Shown piece after piece: positions 45,101-55,570 of a stretch of DNA of 64,000 nucleotides; positions within the stretch are counted from its first letter, which is position 1; each line of letters opens with the position of its first letter. A program made the translations under genes and the position numbers. The stretch covers positions 186,001 through 250,000 of the forward strand of contig JASPKZ010007552.1 in NCBI GenBank assembly GCA_030220185.1, given 5' to 3'. The notes under the pieces were generated by a model that did not search any database, was not told the origin of the DNA, and worked only from the letters and a program-made list of their open reading frames with translations. The stretch is from Diploptera punctata. Its lineage: Eukaryota > Arthropoda > Insecta > Blattodea > Blaberidae.

Positions 45101-45235
45101 TTTGTTATTTGTTATTTAATAGAAATTGCATTTTTAAGGCTGCTTTATTGTAAATAATATATTCTGAAAACAAAACAATGTTTGATTGTTTCTAGGTAAC
45201 GCAGACATTGCACAATAATCTTTCACAACGTTCTA

Positions 45236-45639
45236 AATTTTGTGTGTGCAATTATTCGTCAGTCTTTAAAGGAACACGCCATCGAAGCAATCGAATTTTC
45301 AAAGGAAACAAATGGAGCCACATTAAATCAAATCACAGATTATTTACAGAAAAAAATTGATAAATTTGGACCCATCAGGAGAAATGGAAAGGTTAGTGTG
45401 CAAAAAGCTTTGCACCAGAATGTGAAAGATGGCGTTATATTAGAATTCTGAGGAAGGTATAGTCTCAGATCTTCGAAACGTGCAGTTACTGATTCTGGAT
45501 AGAATAGAAAATCACGAGGTGGGAAATCGGGAAAATGCAGCTGAAGAAGAAATCTCAGAAGAAGGGCAGAGGAAGGAAAACCAGTGCATGCAGGAGAGGC
45601 AGTGCTAAGGGAAAGTCTACCAGTTCGAAAGCAAGCTAA
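45236..45639 (+). pseudogene. Linker-histone (H15 winged-helix) like pseudogene
   Basis: The 69-codon frame at 45242-45451 resembles the globular winged-helix domain of linker histones: IIRQSLKEH..GATLNQITDYLQKK, then KVSVQKALHQNVKDGVILEF. A stop codon (45449-45451) is followed in frame by GRYSL, the expected last strand of this fold. After a second stop and a frame change a lysine-rich tail follows at 45535-45639 (KKKSQKKGRGRK.. KGKSTSSKAS, stop), like H1 C-terminal tails, which bind linker DNA. No start codon fits cleanly; the first Met (45242) sits within what looks like the middle of helix 1. Two stops and a frameshift argue for a pseudogene. No poly(A) tract or duplication was found, so a processed origin is unproven. 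Confidence 0.5.
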
Positions 45640-45892
45640 GTAAGAAGATATGCGGAAAAATTATCTAGAAATTACATTTACAACCACGATGATTCAACAG
45701 AGTAAAATCTCAATAATGACCGATAATCTTCAAATTATAAAATTAATTAATGTTTATTTAACCTGTATTCTATATTTTTGTAAAATTTAAATCTTCTTTT
45801 CTTTTTTCTTCTTTTATTATTTTAACAGGATAATAAATTAAACATACAATTTCAATATATGGTTTTCTTTGTAGACTATTGAATATGCTCAA
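45640..45892. other. Unassigned AT-rich sequence
   Basis: Nothing recognised. Confidence 0.3.
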
Positions 45893-46425
45893 TTATAAAA
45901 ATGCATGCTATTATGCATTTCAGGGACTCTTGTCGTCCCAACTTCTCTAAAAATATAAACTGAAAATAAATAAAACTGTTATTCCCACAGTTATATGGAG
46001 GAGAAAAACATGGGCTCTTATTTTACGGGAGGAGAAAAGATTACGAGCATTTGAAATAAAGTTGTTGGAATAATTTTTGGACCAAAGAGAGATGAACAGA
46101 CAGGTGTAAGGAGAATATTACACATCTTTATGGGAAACCAGGTATAATAAGATTGGTTAAGTCTAGTAACTGCGATGGGCAGGGCATATGGCAAAAATAA
46201 AGAATGAAAGAGGGGCATGAAAACTCCTGTATGAAAACCAGGGAAAGCGCCCTGTAGATAGAGCAAGAATGAGATGGGAGAATAAAATTAACCATGATTT
46301 GAGGGAAGGAGGGGATTATATATGGGATAATTGGAATACATTAGCTCAGGAGAGGGACGTGTGTAGAGCTTATGTCCGCGATATCATGAACATGCGGTTT
46401 CAATAGTGCTAGTTAGTTAATTAGT
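45893..46425 (+). mobile_element. Family A LINE, copy 8
   Basis: Diverged 3' fragment from CATGCTATTATGCATTTCAG to CATGAACATGCGGTTTCAATAG with the tail TAGTTAGTTAATTAGTTGG. Many small indels; no frame longer than about 80 codons on either strand. Confidence 0.8.
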
Positions 46426-46706
46426 TGGTTAATCTTTTTAAATTGCACTTAAGTCCAATGCGGGCCTACAGTACTACTGGGCACTTATGAACGTGACATT
46501 TGTGTTTTCCCCTAATGTTGTGTTGTATCGGAAAGGGCCCTGGTTTGAACTGATGGTCATTCGGCCATGTCCTTGTGGGTGAAAACGTTTTTCGTATGAT
46601 CCAATGTTTAAAATCTCTCTCCCAACAGGTCATGTCTCTATAAGGCCCACGAGGAATGGGACACGTAAAAGCACGTATATGGTGAGATGCTAAAGTAAGA
46701 GAACAA
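46426..46706. other. Unassigned sequence
   Basis: Contains GTTTGAACTGATGGTCATTCGG and similar moderately GC-rich text that could be a repeat. I do not recognise it. Confidence 0.3.
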
Positions 46707-46723
46707 TAGTAATAATAATACTA

Positions 46724-46759
<36 letters not shown>

Positions 46760-47182
46760 TAATAATAACTACAATAATAATAATAATAACAACAGTAATA
46801 GTAACAACAATATTAATAACAATAATAATAATAACAACAATAATTACAATAATAATAACAACAATAGTAACAAAAAATCAACTACAATTATAACAACAAC
46901 GACGAAAACAACTAAAACAACAATAATCACAACAACATAACAACCATAACACAACAATCACAGCAACAATAACAACAACAATAACAACAATCACAACAAC
47001 AGGAGTAACAGTAACAATGACAGTAACGATAACAGTAACAAGAACAGTAACAAAAACAATAACAGTAACAGTAGTTGTAACAATAACAGTAACAATAGAA
47101 ATAACAATAGTAATAAAAATAGTAATAACAATAACAATAGCAATAACAATAACAATAGCAGCAATAACAATAATAATAATGA
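46707..47182. repeat. Long AAT/AAC/AGT trinucleotide tract
   Basis: About 480 bp of decayed trinucleotides, first TAA-rich then CAA- and CAGTAA-rich. All long open frames here (minus 46878-47241, plus 47017-47214) are repeats of Val/Ile/Thr, Tyr/Cys or Leu and are not genes. Confidence 0.95.
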
Positions 47183-47261
47183 TGCCACATGCCATATCTT
47201 ATGCAAGATGGTAAAGATATTGTTCCCCAAAGATAAGCCAATATTTTGATATGAGAGTGCC

Positions 47262-47562
47262 CCTACTCACTACATGGTCCTTCCAGGAATAAGAACATTT
47301 AAGTCTCGTAGACTGTGATGGGCAGGACATGTGGCACGAATCAGGAATGAAAGACGTGCGTAGAAGCTTCTTGTAGGAAAACTAGAGGGAAAACGCCCTG
47401 TTGGTAGACCAAAAATGAGGTGGGAGAATAACATTAAACATGTTTTGAGGGTAGAAGATTATACAGGGAATGATTGGAAAACATTAGCTCAGGAAAGGAA
47501 TGTATGGCGAGCTTTTGTCCGCGCAGCCATATACCTACGGGTTCGATAGTTAGTTAGTGACC
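47262..47562 (+). mobile_element. Family A LINE, copy 9
   Basis: 3' end fragment beginning CACTACATGGTCCTTCCAGG, with TGGGCAGGACATGTGGCACG and GGTAGACC..AATGAGGTGGGAGAATAAC. Tail ATAGTTAGTTAGTGA at 47548-47562. Confidence 0.85.
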
Positions 47563-47658
47563 CTACTCACATTGCTGGTTGTGTTAAAGACTGATTTGGG
47601 GACAATGAGGGAGAACTTTAAAGTCTACTGTGGCCAGCCCAATATCAATATATGAATA

Positions 47659-47985
47659 AATAATAGTTTTAAAAAACTAAAACAACACGCTTCATTAGAA
47701 AACCGAACTAAAGAACGAAAAATAATTTTAATTTCCAACACGCTTGGGATAAAATTAAAGTCTCTAAGAAGAAAATGTAAAAATCATAAAAAGCACCCCA
47801 CGCTTTTGATGGTAAAATTATTTTCTTTTTGTTGATAATTCTAGTTTTATTCTATATGTGTTGGAGATGATTTTTTTGTTGACCACTTTAATTTTATCCC
47901 AAGCGTGCTGGAAATTAAAATTATTTTTCATTTTTTAGTTCGGTTTTCTAACAAAGCGTGTTTTAGTTTTTTAAAACTATTATTT
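47659..47985. repeat. Foldback element F4, left arm truncated
   Basis: The left arm is present only to CTTGGGATAAAATTAAAG (about 47760) and then jumps into the loop (TCTCTAAGAAGAAAATGTAAAAATCAT, F1 orientation). The right arm is complete to about 47985. A deletion removed the inner left arm and part of the loop. Confidence 0.85.
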
Positions 47986-48096
47986 ATTTTTTATTTTTTA
48001 GTTTTAATATTTTACAGAATAAGATAAAAATGTAAATATCTTTAAATTCGATACTGTTGTAGTATGAGCTAAAAGTGTTACCCTTCTAAAAAAACC

Positions 48097-48186
48097 CTCC
48101 CGAGGCGGATTTAATCCAGCAACCTATGGATTACTGAAATTATATACCACTAGTTCACCGCTCTACCAACTGAGCTCTTACAACGT
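48097..48186 (-). pseudogene. tRNA-Tyr-like gene with intron-like insert, copy 3
   Basis: Same arrangement as after F1 and F2. D arm GAGCTCAGTTGGTAGAGC intact, insert TGGTATATAATTTCAGT identical to copy 1, but the B box is damaged (GGATTAAATCC instead of GGTTCGAATCC). Confidence 0.65.
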
Positions 48187-48234
48187 TTGACTAAAAAGTC
48201 GACAAGTTCGCAACCTATTATACCAGTTTTAATG

Positions 48235-48766
48235 ATTTTGATTTTCTGATGATTCTGGCCAGGAATTTAGAAATAAAATATGAAATTATTGTAGTGTCAC
48301 GGGTCGTTTACAAGTATACAACGTTTCAAGTCGATCCAATGTTTCTAAGTGGGTGAAAATCGTGTTCAAAGATTTCGTTACATAAATACAAATACTTTTT
48401 TTTTATTTTCTGATGATTCTGGCCAGGATTTTAGAAAATAAATATGAAATTATTGTATTGTCACGGGTCCTTTACAAGTATACAAAGTTTCAAGTCTATC
48501 CAATGTTTCTAAGTGGGTGCAAATCGTGTTCAAAATTCCGTTACACAAATATAAAGACACTTTTTTTTTATTTTCTGATGATTCAGGCCAGGATTTTTGA
48601 AAATAAATATGACATTATTGTATTGTCACGGGTCCTTTACAAGTATACAAAATTTTAAGTCGGTTCAATTATTTTAAGTGCGTAAAAATCGCGTTGAAAG
48701 ATTCAGTTACATACATTAATAGATAGATAAATAGATAGATACAGGTCAAGCTAATATAAAGCGTGT
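48235..48766 (+). repeat. 165-bp tandem array, three units, with GATA end
   Basis: Units mark at 48251, 48415 and 48580. The array ends in GATA units (48720-48739) and the closing block ACAGGTCAAGCTAATATAAA, then runs directly into family H copy 5. Confidence 0.9.
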
Positions 48767-49240
48767 AAAAATGAATGTTTGTTTGTTTGTTCTTACTTTA
48801 TGCGCGGCCATACCGTTGATCCGATTATGATAGGGCTTTTTGCAAAATGTTCAGGAGATTCCCGGGATGAACATATACTATAAGAGAGTTGAGATACTCA
48901 ACTCCTACACCCTTAAAAATCCCCCTTTTTTGTAGAAAACGTGAAAAAAGTAGCTCTTTGGACGCTTACATGGCTTACGTTGCCTAAACCATAACAAATA
49001 CACAAAATTAATGCACACAGAATTAAAAATCAGAAGGAGCTCTATAAAAACGTCTGCGACAGCATATGTATATCTCTTACGGATAACTCACAAATAATCA
49101 TTTTTGTCTTTTCATTGATTCCAAGAAGATCGAGACAAGTACGTAGATTCCTGTTCAAGCATAGCAGCACATTAGCTCATCTATCGAGATAAGTAGATTC
49201 CCGGGCAACACTGTATAATCAACACGGGGAATCTTAAAAT
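48767..49240 (+). mobile_element. Family H repeat, copy 5, truncated
   Basis: Starts AAAAATGAATGTTTGTTTGTTTG exactly where the composite ends. Has one tandem-unit motif (TTCCCGGGCAACACTGTATAATCAACACGGGG near 49197) and then fades out. Confidence 0.7.
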
Positions 49241-49590
49241 AATTACGATATACATTTATAATTATAGATAATTATAGATATTTTTCTACATATCAAGCGA
49301 ATTATAAGAATACCAATCACACAGCGGAGGTCGAAAAGCTAAAGGAAAACTTTTCATCCGTGATTGCATAAAATAATGTACATTTATGCTGTTTTTAAAT
49401 GTATTTATCTGCATTAATTCAAATTTTATCCATCACACTTTACAATTATAGATATAATAATAATAATTATTATTATTATTATCATCAATATATTCCGTTA
49501 AGTCCCATTTGGGATTAGATCGCTCCATAATGGGGTTTTTTTAACCAATAAATTATAATTTATTTAATGCTTATTTACCCATACATATAA
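49241..49590. other. Unassigned AT-rich sequence
   Basis: Short TAA/TTA tract at 49452-49482; otherwise nothing recognised. Confidence 0.35.
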
Positions 49591-49592
49591 GC

Positions 49593-49638
<46 letters not shown>

Positions 49639-49828
49639 GTTTATTGCAGGCAGAATCGTCTGCTTGTGTGTTAGTTTTTCGTGTCAGCTGCCAAAATCGC
49701 AATGCATATTGGGAATAACGACGCAGGTAGTCTGATGGTGAATTTATGAAAGACTGTAAGAAAATAGTAGCTGATTTGTTATGTCCTGATCTAATTGAGT
49801 TATATAACGCAATTAGACTATCTTGCAA
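49591..49828 (-). mobile_element. Possible LINE 3' end with (TAA)n tail
   Basis: A minus-strand frame of 64 codons (49634-49828) ends in a stop immediately before a TAA run (TTA at 49591-49638 on the plus strand). A coding end followed directly by a simple tail is typical of LINE 3' ends. I do not recognise the protein (SLIALYNSIRSGHNKSAT..). Confidence 0.35.
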
Positions 49829-50019
49829 AATTGTTACTCGCCGTATATAATATTTCGCTTGATATTTTTCCCAAGTTAATGGAAGTTGTATGTAATTGTA
49901 TTGTATTTTCCTTAGCTTGTATTGTTGTTGTATTTGGCTAGAAACAGTTTTTAACTTTATCTTTAATTGTTAATAATTATTTATATATAACATTATAATT
50001 AAAAAATTAAATTAATGTA

Positions 50020-50030
<11 letters not shown>

Positions 50031-50091
<61 letters not shown>
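50031..50091. repeat. (AC)n(AT)n(AC)n microsatellite
   Basis: About nine AC units, then about 17 AT units, then a few AC units. The 49829-50232 region around it is otherwise unassigned. Confidence 0.95.
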
Positions 50092-50232
50092 TAAACTAAA
50101 ATTTTAACACACTTAAATTATTAACCAAATTTAAACCACAACGTTTTAAAATAATAGATCACTTATAGAAATTATAAATAAGCTCGAAGAAATAATTAAA
50201 ACAATTAAAATCAATAATCTGACTTAATATAT

Positions 50233-50515
50233 CATTTTCGAATATAATTTTTTGTACCTTATAAAACAGTCGTCCTCAACTATAATAACTTCTGTTATAA
50301 ATGCTGTCGCATTATTAAAATTCAAAGCTATTCAAAGACTTGCTTCACCTTGGGGAATTCTTATGTTATTGTTTTAAATTTGATATGAATTCCTCAAGAT
50401 AAAGCATGTCTTTGAAAAACTTTAAATTTTATAGTGTGACAACATTTATAACAGAAATTATTATAGTTGAGGACGACTGTTTTATAAGATACAAAAAATA
50501 TATAATTGAAAAAAT
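50233..50515. repeat. Large palindrome, Penelope-like type (P2)
   Basis: Arms 50233-50360 and 50387-50515 around a 26-bp loop. The end of each arm carries GTTGAGGACGACTGTTTTATAAG, sharing the GTTGAGGACGAC motif with P1. Confidence 0.85.
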
Positions 50516-50645
50516 ATGAACCTCAACGGTGTTCAAACATGAATATTAAAAATATTGTAGCTGATTGCACGGGGTTTTCCTTTTAGATTAAAATATAAAG
50601 CTATGGAATATTCACCTGAAAGGTCTGTCTCCTCAACTTAATTAA

Positions 50646-50864
50646 TTATTTAACTGTAGCGCTTTTGGGACTTGTCCCATCATCGGCAGGATTCAAAACT
50701 GGTGTTTCACTGAAGATCTGGTAGAGGGGGTTACATGTATTGGATTCGTTTTCGTTTATCAGATTGTCGTTGTTGTGAGCTGCTTTCATGATTTCCATCT
50801 CTTCGAGTACGTTTATCTTCGCTGGATTATTTTCTCTGTGCATTACCGTTAGGGTGTTTTTCAA
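50646..50864 (-). pseudogene. Penelope-like element C-terminal fragment (left arm)
   Basis: 72-codon frame with MHRENNPAKINVLEEMEIMK and ESNTCNPLYQIF. The layout (conserved N.LE..EI, then a Leu/Tyr-rich end) resembles the C-terminal region of Penelope-like retroelement proteins near the GIY-YIG nuclease. Only this end is present. A second copy lies in inverted orientation at 51371-51560. Confidence 0.5.
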
Positions 50865-50974
50865 TATTTAACATGCGATGTCCTTCATGGATAACGTGTT
50901 TTGCATAGCTTGATTTTCCTTCTGCGTTATCCATGATGGACATCGCATGTTAAATATTGAAAACACCCTAACAG

Positions 50975-51360
50975 TCGGGGTAACAGAGTGGAACCCTTGG
51001 AAGAGGTAGTCCACTCCAGGGAGTAGGCGCCCCTGCCCTTTTGTGAGCACCAGGTCCCACTCGCCCAGTGGGTAGTACCTGGGTAGGGCCCTATCCACAG
51101 GGTTACGTGGGGGGAAGAGAAGTCCCCAAAGCCGCAGTGAAGGCAACTTCTCTAGGAGGCGAACACTCCGAAATTGCAGTTCCCTGCCCTCCAGGATGCG
51201 GGATTTGGCTAGAGGCTGGTAACCTCCACTAGTAAAAAATAACTACTCATAAACTTCAGCAGAAGAAAAGCCGAATTGGTGGGCAGACCTAGAAAGAGAT
51301 GGGCTGAAGTCGGAACGGGTCAACAGACCTAATCCATGAATGCAGATGATGATGATGATG
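50975..51360 (+). mobile_element. Inserted LINE/SINE 3' end with 10-bp target duplication
   Basis: 386 bp flanked by ACCCTAACAG on both sides (50965-50974 and 51361-51370), inserted into P3. More GC-rich than its surroundings. It contains GGATGCGGGATTTGGCTAGAGGCTGGTAACC and, near the end, a GGGCAGACCTAGAAAGAGATGG block (GRPRKRW-like). Ends (GAT)n at 51347-51360. This fits a LINE 3' end or a SINE using such a tail. Confidence 0.7.
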
Positions 51361-51370
51361 ACCCTAACAG

Positions 51371-51560
51371 TAATGCACAGAGAAAATAATCCAGCGAAGA
51401 TAAACGTACTCGAAGAGATGGAAATCATGAATGCAGTTAACAACAACGACAATCTGATAAACGAAAACGAACCCAATACATGTAACCCCCTCTACCAGAT
51501 CTTCAGTTAAACACCAGTTTTGAATCCTGCCGATGATGGGACAAGTCGCGAAAGCGCTAG
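51371..51560 (+). pseudogene. Penelope-like element C-terminal fragment (right arm)
   Basis: Inverted partner of the frame at 50646-50864, with a few substitutions (NAVNNNDNL for KAAHNNDNL) and an in-frame stop after YQIFS. The differences show the two arms have been diverging since the inversion formed. Confidence 0.5.
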
Positions 51561-51659
51561 AGTTAAATAATTAATTACGTTGAGGAGACAGGCCTTTCAG
51601 GTGAATATTCCATAATTTTATATTTTAATTTTGAATATTACCTCAACGGAACACATCAT

Positions 51660-52130
51660 GAATCTTATAACAGTTGTTTTCCTTTTACTTATTTCGACTT
51701 AAATAAACACACAATTGTTATAAAATTCTCCTTTTCACTTTATTTCCTTCTCCACAATTATCACGAAATTTTCAAATACAATTTTCTTTCACAACTATTA
51801 CTTTCTATAACGTTAATCAAATAATCACTTCTAACACAGTTTTGCAGACACGATACTTCCTCACAGTCCAGCTTCCAAATTAACTCCTCGCCGCCCAGTA
51901 CAAGTCTGAGGGACTTTACGTCCCCACTACATATTTATAGTCGGGGGAGGAGAGCTCTAGTAATAGCTTCGAGCAACGTCGAAGCCCAGAACCTCTGGCT
52001 TCTGATCTTTCTCCAATGGGAAGGAGACGCTGGCACTGGTAGAAAGGTCTGGCAACACATTTCAGACCATTCAAGCGGCTCTGCGGGTCAGAAATTCACT
52101 AAGGGCGACTCACCCGCGCAATTCAAACGC
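51660..52130 (-). promoter_or_regulatory. LTR-like segment with TATA box and AATAAAG
   Basis: Read on the minus strand, a TATAAATA box (51932-51939 complement) is followed about 25-30 bp later by a TCAGACTTG start-like site and about 190 bp later by GGAAATAAAGTG (51736-51746 complement). This is the U3/R/U5 order of a retrotransposon LTR. No gag or primer-binding site follows at 51660, so it would be a solo LTR or other promoter segment. Edges are not resolved. Confidence 0.3.
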
Positions 52131-52192
52131 CGCTTACACGACATATAACACTATAGATAACCGCTTACACGACATATAACACTATAGATAAT
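52131..52192. repeat. 31-bp direct duplication
   Basis: CGCTTACACGACATATAACA and the next 10-11 bases occur twice back to back, identical over 30 bp. Confidence 0.95.
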
Positions 52193-52210
52193 ACGTTAGT
52201 AAAATTATTG

Positions 52211-52610
52211 AACTCTAACTGAAAGTGTTGATATATTCAGCACAGTAAGCCTCTCTAACTGAAAGTGTTGATATATTCAGCACAGTAAGCCTCTCTAACT
52301 GAAAGTGTTGATATATTCAGCACAGTAAGCCTCTCTAACTGAAAGTGTTGATATATTCAGCACAGTAAGCCTCTCTAACTGAAAGTGTTGATATATTCAG
52401 CACAGTAAGCCTCTCTAACTGAAAGTGTTGATATATTCAGCACAGTAAGCCTCTCTAACTGAAAGTGTTGATATATTCAGCACAGTAAGCCTCTCTAACT
52501 GAAAGTGTTGATATATTCAGCACAGTAAGCCTCTCTAACTGAAAGTGTTGATATATTCAGCACAGTAAGCCTCTCTAACTGAAAGTGTTGATATATTCAG
52601 CACAGTAAGC
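52211..52610. repeat. 10 x 40-bp tandem array, near-perfect
   Basis: Ten units of exactly 40 bp (unit starts CTCTCTAACTGAAAGTGTTG, ends CACAGTAAGC). Units 2-10 are identical; unit 1 differs at its first two bases. Each unit holds CTGAA and TTCAG 12 bp apart, a possible short hairpin. No spacers, so it is not a CRISPR array. Confidence 0.99.
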
Positions 52611-54074
52611 CTACAAATGACTTTTTTTTTGTTAGGGGTGTGAACTTCGAATTGTACGTTGCATAAGAGCTGTTAGATCTAGGTCAATGCGAGATACAAC
52701 GACGTGCACTAACATAATATTATATCTAGAAGAAGATATAAAAATCAACCTTTCATGGAGTTCACACGTATTTGGGAATTGTGTAGTGACTCAAAGACAA
52801 ACTAGAAGATCAGACAGTCTGTGGAATCCATTGCATCATCTGCACCCCGCGTGCTGCTAGCATTTTTGCAACCACTTGCGTGCGTGCGGGATCGTACCAA
52901 CCATTTTATAATTACCTAGAGTTTGAAAGTATTGAGTGCTTAAATCAACATTCCTTTTCCCGGGCCAATAGAAGGCAAAGATTAATCCACCTTTTCTTAG
53001 TAAATTATTAAACATATAGTACTGTATGCTAAACAGTATTATAATCGTGGAAGCTAGAAGGACAAAGGGAATTAAATTGGCTTGTAAAAGCTTTGGAGTT
53101 TGTATCAATATCTAACATGACTACCTACGCAATTAGTAAACAGAAGTTAACTAAAATAATAAATCTTTAATGTGAGTCATAAGTCAGATAAATGAAATAC
53201 AAATATTATAACAAAAGATCATCGTCTTGACCATTGAAAAATAAGTTATGAAATAAAATAATAATATGAATCGGTCACCCAAACACAAGTCAATAACAAT
53301 AACAATAATAACCATACATACATACATCCACTCACTCCAGTCCAGCTAAGGGCTCGGGTACACGGTCCTGGTGGCCCTACCCTGGCTTATGGGACTGATT
53401 AACCAAACAGCTCTTTCGAGCTACTATCGACTTGACTCCGACGAAACCAAAAAAGATGATGACACTGATATTCACGTGCACAGCTTATTTGAGGAATTCA
53501 CTAGCAAGGGGAAGATGCGCACTAACACGCGGCGCATAGAGAAGGAACGCGGAGGTACGTAGGAGAGAGGACAACGAAGATAGGAATTTGGCACTGTTGT
53601 ACAAGATCACTGAAGAATGAAGACACGATGACGTAGTAGTTGCGTAATATTACGTAGTTTTACGTACCGAAAAGGTGATTTCGGTACACATTCATTAAGA
53701 AAATCTGTGTGCTAAAAGTATTTTGCTGAATGAAGTGATGAGTGTTGTAGTTAAAACAATAAACAAAATCAGATCCCAAAGAGTTCTTGACAGATCTTGT
53801 TTGCGAGTGTCTGACATCTCCTACTTTCAGTGAAGTGCAATGGCTTAACGAGGAAAAATTGTCGAATCAATTTTCGAGTTACTTGATGAAATTGCGACGT
53901 TCATATAAATGATAGTCTCAATATATTGTGCTGATAAGTAATAAGAATGTTCTACGTGTATTATACAAATAAATCATAGAATCGTTATACGAGTTTAAAA
54001 TTATTTTAACCTTATTCAAAACCAAACATAATTACATCCATAATTACATACATAATTGTTAATACTTACTACTT
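52611..54074. other. Unassigned sequence
   Basis: The segment 53330-53560 is more GC-rich (GGTACACGGTCCTGGTGGCC, a frame of 63 codons) and may be a repeat end. Nothing else recognised. Confidence 0.35.
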
Positions 54075-54970
54075 ACTCACTCACACTATCGAACCCTTAG
54101 GTTCATGGCCGCACGGACATAAGCTCTCTATACATTCCTATCCTGAGCTAATGCTTTTCAATCATTCCCTGTATAATCTACTTCCCTCAAATCATACTTA
54201 ATGTCACTCTCCCACCTCATTCTTGGTCTACCATCTGGGCGTTTTCCCTCAGGTATTCCAACAAGAAGCTTCCATGCAACTCTTTCATTCCCCTTACGTG
54301 CCATATGCCCTGCCCATCGCTGTCTACGAGACTTAACTGTTCTTATTATATCTGGCTTCCTATAAAGACCATGCACTTCACTGTTACATAGTTGTCTCCA
54401 TTCACCAGTCTGTTCATTTCTCTTTGGTCCAAAAATTTTCCTAAGTACTTTATTCTCAAATACTCGTAATCTCCTTTCCTCTCTTAAAGAAAGAGTCCAT
54501 GTTTCGCATCCATATAATATAACTGGAAGAATAATAATATTTTTATATATTTTCAGTATAACGTTTTTTAAAGGAGTTGGGTCATCAAAAGTCTCTGTAA
54601 TGCATAATAGCACGCATTTCCACAATTGAGCCTATGTTTAATTTCTTTGTGCATCTCATTCCTATTTGTATCTATTGTTCCTAGGTATTTGAATTCAGCC
54701 ACTTTCTCAAAATTTCCCTCATTTGTCATTAGCTTTCATATTCCATTATATAATATATTTCTACGTGTGGTCATATATTTAGTGTTATTGATATTTACTT
54801 CCAGTCCTAATTTCTTAGTGTTACTTAATAGTGTGTGCGTGTTGTCCTTTAGTATCTCCTCGCTATCGGCCAAAAGTATTACATCATCAGGATAAACTAA
54901 TAGCTTATTAATACCATTGAGTTGTAGGCCTTCTTCATCCTCTAGAGATTTGATGGCGTGCTTTAGAATA
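54075..54970 (-). mobile_element. Family A LINE, copy 10, longest open frame
   Basis: The minus strand keeps a 155-codon frame at 54158-54625 (LPVILYGCETWTLSLREERR, FGPKRNEQTGEWRQL, RQRWAGHMARKGNERVAW, GRPRMRWESDIKYDLREVDY). Upstream of it, 54626-54970 holds the reverse-transcriptase end in other frames (YADD region near 54875-54895). The tail, TACTTACTACTTACTCACTC on the plus strand, is at 54063-54083. Together with copies 1 and 4 it gives most of the 3' half of the family. Confidence 0.9.
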
Positions 54971-55324
54971 ATTGATAATAACTCTTTAAATTATTATAGT
55001 TTCAATATTCAAGAACATCGAATACTGCACAATAACAAATAATGGTTTAATGTTTCTTAATAGTGACTAGCCGCCTCTGAGAGGACGGCTGCACAGTGAT
55101 GCTCCTGCTGACTCGCGAGTGTACACGGCACTTCCTAAGTGCAGCTGAGCTGGTCACCGCTGGTTTATAGTAAGTAAATACCATTCGAAAATGGATACGA
55201 CAGATGGAAAACGAAGTTGATTACCCGCTACCATTCCTGTCATGTTTGGTGTTTATACAAAATTTACATTATTACCACCTGGCGTTAGTTATCTAAATGT
55301 GACAAATATGTAGTGTATATTCAT
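54971..55324. other. Unassigned sequence
   Basis: Nothing recognised. Confidence 0.3.
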
Positions 55325-55499
55325 TCATCCGTAGTAATTCTGCCCGAAGGCAGGTACTTCACTGCAATCATAGCATTTTCATCCTATGCTATGCTTGCAG
55401 CTTTACTAGGGAATTGTAAGTGTGGTAGCGTCCCATTGCTTTCCACACCGGTGAAGAAAGATAATGATGATAATGATAAGGATGATGATGATGATATGT
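55325..55499 (-). mobile_element. tRNA-headed SINE, family 1, copy 7, head missing
   Basis: The 3' half is present (GTAATTCTGCCCGAAGGCAGG to the GATGATAATGATAAGGATG tract). The tRNA-like head is lost where a (TA)n run begins at 55500. Confidence 0.9.
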
Positions 55500-55500
55500 A

Positions 55501-55544
<44 letters not shown>
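55500..55544. repeat. (TA)n microsatellite
   Basis: About 20 TA units between the truncated SINE and palindrome P4. Confidence 0.95.
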
Positions 55545-55548
<4 letters not shown>

Positions 55549-55570
55549 TTTTCGCGGATATAAGTATGAA

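Larger units (their letters stand above)
50585..51635. repeat. Large inverted repeat with Penelope-like coding ends (P3)
   Basis: Arms of about 270 bp (50585-50856 and 51362-51635) share the coding end of a Penelope-like element plus its 3' part (GCGCT..AGTTAAATAATTAATTA, GTTGAGGAGACAG.CCTTTCAGGTGAATATTCCAT). Inside the arms is a second, shorter hairpin (about 50860-50900 against 50922-50960, GTTATCCATGA and ACATGCGATGTCC), and then an inserted element at 50975-51360. Confidence 0.85.

Noticed and set aside
46878..47241. Val/Ile, Leu or Tyr/Cys repeat proteins
   Set aside because: Pure translations of a decayed trinucleotide tract, open in several frames.
52211..52610. CRISPR-like array
   Set aside because: Units are contiguous with no spacers, and the surroundings are eukaryotic.
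53371..53562. 63-codon acidic frame as a small gene
   Set aside because: No homologous motif; its start lies in text that looks like a repeat end, so I left it unassigned.
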